Made by a program: the position numbers and the translations under genes. A model generated the notes under the pieces. It was not told where the DNA came from and searched no databases. It was given only the letters and a program-made list of their open reading frames with translations. From positions 223,147 to 287,146 of the forward strand of contig NW_023365730.1 of assembly GCF_000003815.2 (NCBI RefSeq): a DNA stretch of 64,000 bases. The letters are read 5' to 3'. The stretch comes from Branchiostoma floridae (Eukaryota > Chordata > Leptocardii > Amphioxiformes > Branchiostomatidae). Positions 33,040 through 42,540 of the stretch are shown here, piece after piece (position 1 is the stretch's first letter; the number at the start of each line of letters is the position of its first letter).

Positions 33040-34185
33040 AACCAGGTAATCAGGCAGAGGTCAGGGAGGTCATGAGGTCAGGAGAGACCCGGATGTTCAG
33101 TTCAGTTTGAGTTCTAGTTGAGTTCAGACAAGTTTTATGCATGTATAGTTTCAGAGTGTGTGTGTTTATAACGCTAGTTAGTTTAGTTTACGAGTAGTTA
33201 AGTTACACGGTGGGTTGCCAACTGTCCGGAGAATCACTGAGGCCATAAAAGAACCTACACTGACAAGGTAGGAGTCTTCCCCTTGTACACACAATTATAA
33301 TACCTCGTATATAGGAAGTTAATTCTGTAGGATACAGGACTTCAGGTCAACGAGCTTCACTCTATCCTGCTGGACAGAAACTCGTGGCAATCTTGGTGTC
33401 ACTTCTCTGGGGATGAACTGAACTAAACTGTTGCACACACCCTCGACATTTGCATAGGTTGTGAAAAGGCATGCATATGAATGTATGATTGTGGCCACCA
33501 CCAGGCCTTTAAGTTACTATGGGGTATACGAAGACCGTAGAAGTCGGGAAAAAATTTGAAAATTGACAAGCTATGGGAGTCAATCCACCCTAAGTTTAAT
33601 GTTTTGCCTGCGCGGCCGGCCAACTCCTCTGGTAGCAAAACTACCCTGGCAAATTATTCTCCCAATGATTGCGTAGACTAGTCAGTCTGGTAGAGACTTG
33701 CGTGCTTGCAATGTTGCGGATAATTGGTAGATGTCGCTGTTGCATGGCGACCCAAGCGATTTTCCTTGCATGCAATTCCATTGTAAATCGCCTGGTGGCA
33801 TCTTTGAGAATGCCATACCAGCTGCTGCATCTGAAACTATGTTGATGAGTATTTCTCTTTTGCAGCTCAAGCGTACTTGAAAGTCAAAGCAAAACCATTA
33901 CGGCGGATCCTATTTTGAGAGCTGTTTAAACATCTGACACAAGGGGTATTGACAACATATTTTTGCCTAATCCTTGGCTAAAGCTGTTAACTACACGTGG
34001 AGACCCTGACCTATTCAGTGTTTTTTCAACTCTATTTTCGGCCACGTCAAGTCATTGTACCCAAACACCTTATGCTTATTGATTTTAGCTACGAAAAGCT
34101 TGGCAAAGCGCGCGGAGATTCCATTTCCTTGAGCCTAGTTAAGCAGGGTAAGATCAGCAGGGCGCTCTTCACACACCCTGGGGAG
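33040..34185. other. Intron sequence, nothing recognised
   Basis: Inside the inferred 30.7-kb intron of the insulin-like gene. Short frames only. A phrase GTTGCACACACCCTCGACAT recurs near 33432 and 32800. Confidence 0.35.
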
Positions 34186-34189
34186 CCGA

Positions 34190-34960
34190 GGCGGGGCGTG
34201 AGGGCGGACGGCCATCAGAGCGTTGTACCGTCAGAAAATCATGACATTTGGGGAGCCAAGGTTTGGTTTGGTTTGGTTATACAGATCTCCATTAGTGACT
34301 GATATGTCACTATTTTTCCTGGGAGTCTGGGTGATTTGTAGAGAATCACCAATTCTAGACGGAAGGACCATCGCGCGTGTGTGCATTCTTTAACTTTCTT
34401 GGGTTTCTTTCGAAACACGAGACCTCCATTTAAAGTCCTATCCGAGGGACGGCCCTAGCCGAAGTTAGCTACTAATATTCACCTGAGTAAAGTGAGGAAA
34501 GCCGTGTAAAGTGCCTTTCCCAAGGGCACAAGATCGGTGACATGGCAAGACTCGAACTCCCGAGCCTAACACGCTGCCGCTGCACCGCACGATCCCACAA
34601 GGGCGCAAGGGCGGTCGATCGTCGGAGCGTTCTACCGTCAGAAACTTATGACATTTGTGTGTCCGACAGCGCACGAAGAGCGCTGTTACTATTTAGCGTC
34701 AAACTCGGGGATGCATCAGAATTGCTAGGTCGAAAGACACAAACCTGCTTTCCAAGAGTACGAAAGAGGAGGCTTCTTCTTTAAAGCACGAAGGAGAAAT
34801 CCGCCTCGGAAAACCTAAGGTGGCTCTCCATGCCTGTCTGACGGGGCACGATCATCAGAGCGTTGTACCGTCAGGACCTTATGATATTTGTGTGTCTGAC
34901 AGGCCGTAAAGAGCGCTGACTACTTTTCAGCACCAAACTCAGGAGTATTTCTTCAAAATA
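34190..34960. repeat. Three copies of a dispersed unit, split by a SINE
   Basis: AGAGCGTTGTACCGTCAG and similar, followed by AACTTATGACATTTGTGTGT-like text, occurs at about 34195-34250, 34610-34690 and 34850-34925. The first copy is interrupted by the SINE at 34258. Confidence 0.7.
34258..34596 (-). mobile_element. tRNA-derived SINE, copy B (near complete)
   Basis: In reverse complement: a tRNA-like head (GGATCGTGCGGTGCAGCGG, B-box GAGTTCGAGTCTTGCC), then TCACCGATCTTGTGCCCTTG and GGGAAAGGCACTTTACACG, a ~200-bp body, and an AACCAAACCAAACC tail. The CCTTGGGAAAGGCACTT core resembles the central domain of V-SINEs. This copy is longer than the one at 32085-32330. Confidence 0.7.
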
Positions 34961-35439
34961 TGTTTCGTTCGTGGGAAAATCTGCGTCTGTGGTAGGGTAC
35001 CTGGCTACTTTAGAAACGCAAGACACAAAAGGGAAATAGTTTTCTCTTTGAATACCCATTAAGGTATATAGTAAGTCTGACAAATCCTATCGGCTCAACG
35101 CCAGACGTTTATTGTTTAATACTTATTTAGACATACAGCACTTCCTACAGCGAACTTACATTAAATGCTCGATATACAGGACGGAACTAACATGCCTTGT
35201 AGAACATGAGATCAATTTAAGCGCAGGTATTCCGGACATACCTAACGATGCACATTTATCAAAGAAATTCGTTACGTAAAAGTTGTTATAGTTTAATCAT
35301 TGTACAACATTCTGTAAGGTAACAAAAATAAACTAGCTTCATTCTTTATACCTGCATACCATCTTCAGTCGAGGGAGGAGTGGACTCCTGTAGTGGACTG
35401 ATCTTGTCACTTCAGGTCATCGGCTAGGCATGCTCATAC
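34961..35439. other. Intron sequence, nothing recognised
   Basis: I saw no gene or matched repeat. Confidence 0.35.
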
Positions 35440-35805
35440 ATAAGATGGCTCCAATGTTTGTCTAGTTGGTTTTTGAATTGGTTCACTGTCTTACTGCTCA
35501 CCAATTTTTCTCTGGCAGGAAGTTCCAGTTATTTACTACTCTTGTGCTAAAAACCTGGGCTCTAAACCTCGACTTAGCGAGGGGAATCTTCGATTTTAGA
35601 CTGTGTCCTCTTGTTGTTATGTTTTCCGCCCGTTTTATAAGATTTCACTACCAAGAGAGTGTCATAAAGCAATCGTCTTTGATTTATAACCCGGTGGATA
35701 AGACTCCCTGGATATACAGTATTGCCTCCCGGAGCTTCTGCAAGTTAGTGATGTCTGATCGTTTAAACCCTGAGGAGAAGGGCTGCAGAGATGAATGGAA
35801 ATGAA
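35440..35805 (-). pseudogene. CR1/Jockey-type RT C-terminal fragment
   Basis: The minus-strand reading, with stops and shifts, gives FKRSDITNLQKLREA near its start and FSTRVVNNWNFLPE then VNQFKNQLDKHW near its end. That is the FFSxRVVNxWNxLPE...FKNxLDxHW signature that closes many CR1-like ORF2 proteins. It directly abuts the 3' tail of the full LINE at 35829, so the LINE inserted next to an older, decayed one. Confidence 0.75.
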
Positions 35806-35883
35806 AACTCTTTTCTGAAGATTTATAGTTTTTATTTATTTATTTGAACTTCACCATATTGTGTTTACAAAATGGTAGGGAGG

Positions 35884-35924
35884 CAAAAACAGGTTGTAAC
35901 CTTTACTAGTTGCCTCCCGTGCAA
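35884..35924 (-). other. 3' UTR stem-loop of the LINE
   Basis: In minus sense GGGAGGCAA ... TTGCCTCCC forms a 9-bp stem around a ~23-base loop, about 55 bases before the AAAT tail. Stem-loops at this position are recognised by the RT in L2/CR1-type elements (family knowledge). Function here is inferred. Confidence 0.65.
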
Positions 35925-36089
35925 CTAAATTATACAATAATAGAAAAATAATCATAATGATAACAAATAATAACAATTGTACAATCAAATAATAATGATT
36001 TTGTCAACGACAATAAAAGCAAATATACAATAATAACAAATATAAAGAAATAAATCATAGAAATAATGGTAAGATGAAATATGAAATAT

Positions 36090-39000
36090 CTAGAAAGGTG
36101 TACAACTGGGACACTGACAGTGGGTGACCCAAGTACATACGTCGTTGGAGTTAAATCTGTCGTTGGTAAGAGAGAGATAGTGAACTAGGATTGCTTTCTT
36201 AAAGGTATTAATTGTAACAACTGGGGAAAGTTTTAGAGTTCTAATGTTGAGGGGTAAAGCGTTCCAGATGTGAACGATTCTTTGGAAGAAATAGTTTTTA
36301 AACGTAGTGGTGAGACATTTTTGGGGCTGGAGCTTGGCTTGTGAGTTGGATCTTAGGGATGTGAGTGGAAAACTTATATATTGATGAATGTCAATACCGT
36401 ATTGTCCCAAGAAACATTTAAATAGGAAGGATAAGTCTAATAATTCTCTGCGGTAAGATAGAGGTAAGAGTTGGCAGTAGATCAATCTATCCCTGTAATC
36501 AGTTGTATGGTTGTTGAGAATGTATTTTGTAGCACGTCTTTGGACTTTTTCAAGGGAAGTAATTAAGTTATGAGTGTGGGGGGACCAGATTAACGAGCAA
36601 TATTCGAGTTTGGGCCTAACTAGTGTAATATATAGGATTTTCTTAACATTTGCAGGGGCATGGTAACCAACAGATCTCTTAATAAAGCCGAGGGTCGAGT
36701 TGGCACTAGCTGTGATGTTTTTTATATGACTCTTAAAAGATAGGCAGTTGGACATAGTAACACCTAGGTCATTAAATTCCGTAACTGATGAGAGCACTTG
36801 TCCCTCAATTTCGTAGTCATAGAGCACTGGTGTTTTAGACCTACAGATAGTGAGCACGTTACATTTAGAGGTATTAAATTTCATCATCCATGTGACACTC
36901 CATTCGACCATGTTGTCAATATCATGCTGAAGGGAAATACAATCAGCTGGTGATGAAATTTGCTTGTAACATTTTGAGTCATCAGCATAAAGGGCCATGG
37001 GACATTCTATAGTAGAGGGCAGGTCATTAATATAAAGTAAAAAAAGTAGAGGTCCCAAAATGGAACCTTGTGGGACTCCGGATATTACAGGAAGCCAGTC
37101 TGAAGAAACTCCTTCAATGACTACTCGTTGTCTTCTATTAGACAGATAATCAGAGAACCAATTTAGGAGATTCGAGTGGAATCCAAATGTCTTAAGTTTG
37201 TGTACAAGAAGGTGATGTGGAATGCTGTCAAAAGCTTTGGAAAAGTCGAGGTAAATTATATCTATCTGGCCACTGTGATCCAAAGTTGTCCCGACGGTTT
37301 GAAAGGTTTCCAATAGTTGGGTAGTAGTAGATTTTCCTTTAATAAAGCCATGTTGTAGTGGGTGAATTTGGTCTTGAAGGTGAGGGAAAATACGGTTAAA
37401 AATGCAACGTTCCATAACCTTACTTACTACACTGAGTAAGGAAATGGGTCGATAGTTTTCAACAGAGTCTTTACTGCCTTTCTTAAAGACGGGACAGACG
37501 TTGGCTTCTTTCCATTTAGCTGGAACTATGCCCGATTGAATACTTTTGTTGAAGATGGCAGTAAGTTGAGGAGCTAATACGTGTGCACCCTCGCGTAGGA
37601 TCACTGGGGATATAGAGTCAGGGCCAATAGCTTTTGTACAATCTAAGGTAAGCAAGACATCTAGAACTTCCTTGATTGTAAAGTCAATGTTGCCGAGGAA
37701 GGGATGTCTCCAAGCACTGATCTCAGGGAGAGGCTGATTTACTACAGGGGTAGTAAAAACAGAGAAGAAGAACTTGTTAAACAGATTTGCTTTATCAGTA
37801 GGTGTCGTTCCTTGATAATGTTTGTATTTCAGAATTTGTGGCAAGCAATGTGATTTTGTTTTATTTTTAAAGAAAGTCCAAAATTTCTTAGGATTATTAT
37901 TGACCAAGGATCCCAAGTTCTCAAGAAACAGTTTGTACTTGTAATGAATAAGTTTTTGTAGACCATTTCTAAGTTTCCGGAACTTATGCCAGTGGGCTGG
38001 GCGATTAGTTTTCTTTGCCCTTCGCCATGCAGTCAACTTCTTATTTCTAAGATGGTAGACATCACCATCACACCATGGCATGGAATAAGAATTTTTTATT
38101 TTAGCTTTTGGTACATGGTTTTCAACCAAGCCACACAAACATTGTAACCACGTATCCCAACAGTCATCAATGCTATCAGATTCTACAAAGCCTTGAGAAC
38201 CGAGAGTGTCTCTGAGACTTTGTCGTAGGTTATCAAAGTTGCATTTTTTATACTGGTAGGCATGTCTTTTCATGTTTGATTGACGGAATACCGTACGAAA
38301 ATTCAGGTCAAACTGTAGAATAGTGTGATCAGTAGGAAAATCAGATGATACTTTTTCAACTTTGGAACATTTTTCAGGAACGTTAGTCAGAATCACATCC
38401 AAAAGATGGTTATGACTGTTAGAAGTAACATTATTAACCTGTGTTAGTGAGAAATCATTCAAAACATCACAAAACTGGTTTTCTGTAGTAGAATTGCCTA
38501 TCAAACTACACCAATCGATATTAGGGAGATTCAAATCACCTAATAAGACCACCTTGTTGTATTCTTGGTCGGCCAAACGCAATGTATATTGGAGGTTATT
38601 AGTAAATGCCAGTAAGTCCCCATTAGGGGGTCTATAAAACAAGATGATACCGATTTTCCCCTGTTTTTCTGTCAGCATTTCGCAGACCAAGATTTCGTCA
38701 ACAGGTTCAATATCAGACCTCCTTCTTGACAGAATATTGCCATTGACAGCTAAGAGAATGCCCCCGCCGATTTTGCCGGGAATGACAGTACAACGATCTT
38801 TGCGATAAAGCAAGTAGCGCTTGGGAAGCAATTCGTCGTCTTTGATACTTGGGGTTAGCCAAGTTTCAGTTACTGCCACTAAAGAAGGCTGATTTGATTC
38901 AACAAGGTTTTGGAACAGCACTAATTTATTTCGCCGACTGTTAACAGATTTGATACTACGACCATTCATGTATAAAACTTTGATTTGGCTTGCGCTATCT

Positions 39001-39221
39001 ACTTTATGCAATTCCTTACGATCTTTGCTATTGTCATCCCTATGTAGCGGGGGCGCTGCAGAAGAGCTAACCGATCTCAGAGTTCTACTACTAAGAGAAA
39101 TGTTCCCAATTGACAGTCTTTCATCGTTATTATTATCGTTTAGGCAGGAGTCTGTGTCTGTCTGCTGAGTCAGTAACTCTTCCGGCTGAGTTGCACTAGT
39201 CTCCTTTGGACTTCGCTCCAT
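36090..39221 (-). CDS. LINE ORF2: APE endonuclease and reverse transcriptase
   Basis: A 1043-residue uninterrupted frame, about the full length for CR1/L2-clade ORF2. Residues ~80-305 form an AP-endonuclease-like domain with VLYMNGRS (Asn86), VTETWL (Glu119), LLGDLNLPNIDW (Asp229, Asn231) and PTDHTIL (Asp298, His299). Residues ~510-770 are the reverse transcriptase with VENYRPISLLS, HGFIKGKST, YLDFSKAFD, GVPQGSILGPLLF and catalytic ALYADDSK (745-748). The C-terminus has IVHIWNALPLNIRT. The protein nicks target DNA and primes reverse transcription from the cut. ORF2 is in a different frame from ORF1 and its open frame overlaps the end of ORF1 by 50-100 bases, so translation by reinitiation or frameshifting is likely. 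All visible catalytic residues are intact. Confidence 0.93.
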   Translation of the reverse strand: MERSPKETSATQPEELLTQQTDTDSCLNDNNNDERLSIGNISLSSRTLRSVSSSAAPPLHRDDNSKDRKELHKVDSASQIKVLYMNGRSIKSVNSRRNKLVLFQNLVESNQPSLVAVTETWLTPSIKDDELLPKRYLLYRKDRCTVIPGKIGGGILLAVNGNILSRRRSDIEPVDEILVCEMLTEKQGKIGIILFYRPPNGDLLAFTNNLQYTLRLADQEYNKVVLLGDLNLPNIDWCSLIGNSTTENQFCDVLNDFSLTQVNNVTSNSHNHLLDVILTNVPEKCSKVEKVSSDFPTDHTILQFDLNFRTVFRQSNMKRHAYQYKKCNFDNLRQSLRDTLGSQGFVESDSIDDCWDTWLQCLCGLVENHVPKAKIKNSYSMPWCDGDVYHLRNKKLTAWRRAKKTNRPAHWHKFRKLRNGLQKLIHYKYKLFLENLGSLVNNNPKKFWTFFKNKTKSHCLPQILKYKHYQGTTPTDKANLFNKFFFSVFTTPVVNQPLPEISAWRHPFLGNIDFTIKEVLDVLLTLDCTKAIGPDSISPVILREGAHVLAPQLTAIFNKSIQSGIVPAKWKEANVCPVFKKGSKDSVENYRPISLLSVVSKVMERCIFNRIFPHLQDQIHPLQHGFIKGKSTTTQLLETFQTVGTTLDHSGQIDIIYLDFSKAFDSIPHHLLVHKLKTFGFHSNLLNWFSDYLSNRRQRVVIEGVSSDWLPVISGVPQGSILGPLLFLLYINDLPSTIECPMALYADDSKCYKQISSPADCISLQHDIDNMVEWSVTWMMKFNTSKCNVLTICRSKTPVLYDYEIEGQVLSSVTEFNDLGVTMSNCLSFKSHIKNITASANSTLGFIKRSVGYHAPANVKKILYITLVRPKLEYCSLIWSPHTHNLITSLEKVQRRATKYILNNHTTDYRDRLIYCQLLPLSYRRELLDLSFLFKCFLGQYGIDIHQYISFPLTSLRSNSQAKLQPQKCLTTTFKNYFFQRIVHIWNALPLNIRTLKLSPVVTINTFKKAILVHYLSLTNDRFNSNDVCTWVTHCQCPSCTPF

Positions 39222-40684
39222 CGGCCTCTCCTGTTGAATACATCCTCCTGAAAACCCTGCCGGATGTAGTCGTTAAGATGGGTGGCTAGAAGAGCTGTTC
39301 CTTTCGCGGTGAGATGGACTCCATCGTACAAGTGATGCAGCTCAATGTCTTTGTTGTCCAAAAACCCCCACCCTTTCCTAGCACACAAGGATGCTAGATG
39401 CTGGTTAACTTTGCTCACTTTCACAGTAGACCCGTCTCTGACTGCCAAACTGGAGAAGCAGAGTTGAGTCGAGTTTCCGGACATACTGTTGCCCAGGGTC
39501 TCGAATTTTCTCGTTATGGAAGAAATGTCTTCATGAAGGTTGTTCGTCCCAACGTGAAGAATGAGCAACTGAGGTTGGATGTCAGATAGATCATTCTCTG
39601 CCAATCTTTCAACCTGCTCTAAACGAGCTCCTCTGTGTGTCCTACATATGACTACTTTCCCAGTGCTTCGGGACATACGCCTTGGATTCAAGTCTTTCGT
39701 CATGGAGTCTGCCAAAATCACAACATCCGGGCTTTTCCAGGGCTGACTTTTGTGTTGGGGCATCTGTGGACGGGTAGCTTGACTGAAACCTGATCTTCTG
39801 GGAGACTGTGGGCCACGGGTAGCTTGACTGAAACCTGATCTTCTGGGAGACTGTGGACCACGGGTACCTTGACTGGAACCTGATCTTCTGAGAGACTGTG
39901 GACCATGGGTGCCTTGACTGAAACCTGATCTTCTGGGAGACTGTGGACCACGGGTACCTTGACTGAAACCTGATCTTCTGGGAAACAGCCTAGAGTTCTT
40001 TACTTGTGGCGTGGGACTACGTTGGTACTCATCATCACTGCGCTCCTCCTCTATATCCAGAAGTGACTGATATCTGTTTGACAGGGGAACACTAGTACTA
40101 CTCGAAGGGAAAAGATTACTAGTTGCAGGGGGGCCTTTAGACACGTGATTCCATGTGTCCTCCGTGTCCTCCCTGACTGTACTGGACGAGTGTTTTCCAT
40201 CGGTCATAAGAATACGAATCACTTCTTTTAGGGACGCATTTTCATCCCGTAGTCCTTGTGATAACATGTACACATTTTCTTGAACTGAGGCCAATGTGTT
40301 TGCTACATTCCGAAGTTCCAGTGTGATGGATTCAAGACTAGGTTTCGGGACTTCTGGGACTGGTGAGGAGGGAGGTAGGCTGATCTTCACTGGCTCACCA
40401 GCCACGCGCTTTGGTGACGTTTCAGCCTCCAACGTATCAATGTCTGAAGGGGAAGGAGGTAGGTTGATCTTCACTGGCTCACCAGCCACGCGCTTTGGTG
40501 ACGTTTCAGCCTCCAACATATCAATGTCTGAAGGGGAAGGAGGTAGGCTGATCTTCACTGGCTCACCAGCCACGCGCTTTGGTGACGTTTCAGCCTCCAA
40601 CGTTTCAATGTCTGATGGGGAAGGAGGTAGGCTGTTCTTCACTGGCTCACCAGCCACGCGTTTAGGTGACGTTTCAGCTGCCAA
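39170..40684 (-). CDS. LINE ORF1: repeat-rich protein with SGNH/GDSL-type esterase domain
   Basis: In order: four 28-residue repeats (unit ETSPKRVAGEPVKISLPPSP) at residues ~3-114; a predicted coiled coil (LESITLELRNVANTLASVQE and onward, ~115-165); five 15-residue repeats (RRSGFSQGTRGPQSP) at ~236-306; and an esterase-like domain at ~319-475. The esterase has VVILADSMTKDL (Ser327), LILHVGTNN (Gly378, Asn380) and YDGVHLTAKG (Asp454, His457), matching the Ser/Gly/Asn/His blocks of SGNH hydrolases. Such domains are known in ORF1 of CR1-like LINEs. The frame opens to 40753 but begins here at TTG. The first in-frame ATG is at 40519 within repeat 2, so the true start is lost, non-ATG, or further upstream. 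Role: ORF1 proteins bind LINE RNA; the esterase substrate is unknown. Confidence 0.88.
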   Translation of the reverse strand: MAAETSPKRVAGEPVKNSLPPSPSDIETLEAETSPKRVAGEPVKISLPPSPSDIDMLEAETSPKRVAGEPVKINLPPSPSDIDTLEAETSPKRVAGEPVKISLPPSSPVPEVPKPSLESITLELRNVANTLASVQENVYMLSQGLRDENASLKEVIRILMTDGKHSSSTVREDTEDTWNHVSKGPPATSNLFPSSSTSVPLSNRYQSLLDIEEERSDDEYQRSPTPQVKNSRLFPRRSGFSQGTRGPQSPRRSGFSQGTHGPQSLRRSGSSQGTRGPQSPRRSGFSQATRGPQSPRRSGFSQATRPQMPQHKSQPWKSPDVVILADSMTKDLNPRRMSRSTGKVVICRTHRGARLEQVERLAENDLSDIQPQLLILHVGTNNLHEDISSITRKFETLGNSMSGNSTQLCFSSLAVRDGSTVKVSKVNQHLASLCARKGWGFLDNKDIELHHLYDGVHLTAKGTALLATHLNDYIRQGFQEDVFNRRGRWSEVQRRLVQLSRKSY

Positions 40685-40788
40685 AGTTTTAGACTTTGGT
40701 AATGTCTCAGCACTAACAGACTCATTGGTGACCTGTTTTATGGCTTTCGTGATTCAGTAATAATTCTACAAACGTCCCTGCGGATGCA

Positions 40789-40989
40789 TTACTTTAAGTC
40801 ACAAGAGCAGCACATCCATAGCGGCTTGCAAGAGAAAAATGAGCACGTTCTCACTGCTTCCACCGGGATATCTATAGAAATTTTTTGTCCTTTGAAGGGC
40901 GACACTTTCGTAGGTATCCTGAGAATACCTTGTCGCTTACAAATGTCACATACTCTACAATGTGAATATATATCATTTATATCCTGCAT
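40789..40989 (-). CDS. Cys-rich 66-codon frame upstream of LINE ORF1
   Basis: A true ATG opens a frame with YSHCRVCDICKRQG (C-x2-C-x2-C) and, 30 residues later, VRTCSFFSCKPLWMCCSC. It ends at a stop 36 bases before the ORF1 open frame, in another frame. The WMCCSC ending recalls zinc-binding fingers, and PHD-type fingers are known in ORF1 of some CR1-like LINEs. It could be the separated N-terminus of ORF1. Assignment is tentative. Confidence 0.3.
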   Translation of the reverse strand: MQDINDIYSHCRVCDICKRQGILRIPTKVSPFKGQKISIDIPVEAVRTCSFFSCKPLWMCCSCDLK

Positions 40990-40999
40990 TGTTAAAACT

Positions 41000-42329
41000 G
41001 TACTGATCTAGTGCCTGATGACACCGTCTTAAGAAAAGTCAGATACGGGAAAGCGCTGCTTATATCCAACTACCGTGAATCATGTATACATCTTGACAAT
41101 TCGCATCTGTAGAACGAACCAGTAAAATTCATCATCCGAATCCAAGTCTCAAAACTACATTTCCGATAGAAACGCGTATTTATGGTAGTATTCTCGATTC
41201 CAGCAGATTAGTTTTTGATACTTGATCCCACTTGATAGATGTGCTTGCTGGCTAAGGAACCGCCTCAGCACGACGCGCTGGATCCTCTTTGTACTTGAAC
41301 TTGAACTTCATCTGAACCCAAGCTTCAGACATTTGAGATACCCTTAGATATATAAGATATATCCTAAGATATATGCTAAGATATATCTCTAGATCTTTCG
41401 GTACTATGTAACAGATCGAAGTAAGCTGATAGTTGCTTATCATATAGACATTTTTGGTCTAGTATTTCACTGACGCTGTCTGTTGCAATTGTGATGAAAC
41501 AATAGAGACGTGCACAAGTCTCAGAGATACTCAGATATAAGAACTCACTGTAGAATATTCCACTGATTTTTTTTAGCCCGAAAAATGTTATCAAACTTTT
41601 CTTTGGTAGAGATTGATACTTAGGATTGTACCTTGCTTTTGAAAATGCAGTGGTGCTCATGGGCACTACAAATCATACTAAACTGCATTGAGCTGTAAGA
41701 TGGAGGAAGCATCGCAGATTTCCTTCGGCTTTTCTTTGCTCACATTTACGGCGTGATACTGGCCATTCGTCACGGACATTGCATCGGATCACCAACTTCC
41801 GGTACTCCTGAGGAATGACATTCGTCTTCCCCGCTCTTTACTACCGTACCTCCCGCTCGTTATAGTAGTACATAAGGCCACAGCAAGTACATTTTATGGA
41901 TGCCATCAGCGCGCTCATTGTCTTTCGCCTGATTTCAGAAAAAAAGGAATATTTTTTTCCTATTCGTGAATGGTCAGATAGACCAAAATATGCAAACATG
42001 TTGTGCTGTAGCCTAATACTAGAAATCATACTTGTAAAAGTGACACTAGGGAGGACGCCATGACTATAGCCGTTGAAGTGAAAATTGTTGGATAGTTGTA
42101 AAAGTGCCACCAATATGGAAGCCATGACTGTAGTTGACAGCTTGGCAAGTGATACCAGTGTACCGCGCATTAGTATCACTTTTACTACACTAGTCCACTT
42201 TTTTAATACAGGAATGAATGCTTTGTTAGTTGAGATGCCACTGATGCCACATTTTGTCACTTCAAATCTTGTTACGACGTTTATGGTGTTTATTTTGAAA
42301 ATTTAGCCGTCTTTTTTTACCTATCTTGT
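41000..42329. other. Intron sequence, no supported gene
   Basis: Short frames on both strands only. Small AGATATAT clusters occur near 41345-41390. Nothing was recognised. Confidence 0.3.
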
Positions 42330-42530
42330 ATCTTCTCGCCAGTGAAGGAGGTTATACACCTTTCAGCCACGGAGCGTGTTTTATTCATAGCCATCTAAGC
42401 TGAAAGGCGAAGGTCAACTACACTGCGGATGGAATCATTTCTGGACCGGTGGGCCATCACAGACTCACGATCTCAGATAACATCCCAGAGGGGTGAATAT
42501 AAATGACTATAAATACAAATACAAGATGCA
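42330..42530 (+). mobile_element. Probable LINE 3' end
   Basis: The plus strand reads AGGGGTGAATATAAATGACT followed by ATAAATACAAATACAAG, a short AT-rich repetitive tail. A weak RT C-terminus-like frame (MESFLDRWAITDSRSQITSQ) precedes it. It is decayed and tentative. Confidence 0.4.
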
Positions 42531-42540
42531 AGTATTTCTT

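Larger units (their letters stand above)
35829..40990 (-). mobile_element. Near-complete CR1/L2-like non-LTR retrotransposon
   Basis: A minus-strand LINE with overlapping ORF1 (SGNH esterase) and ORF2 (endonuclease-RT), a ~265-bp 3' UTR with a stem-loop, and a short AAATAAATAAATA tail ending at about 35829. The 5' limit is not defined. A Cys-rich 66-codon frame at 40989-40789 may belong to it. It lies in the intron of the insulin-like gene in the same orientation. ORF2 has no stop, so the insertion is relatively young. Confidence 0.85.

Noticed and set aside
40296-40760. 154-codon plus-strand repetitive frame
   Set aside because: It is the antisense shadow of the 28-residue repeats in LINE ORF1.
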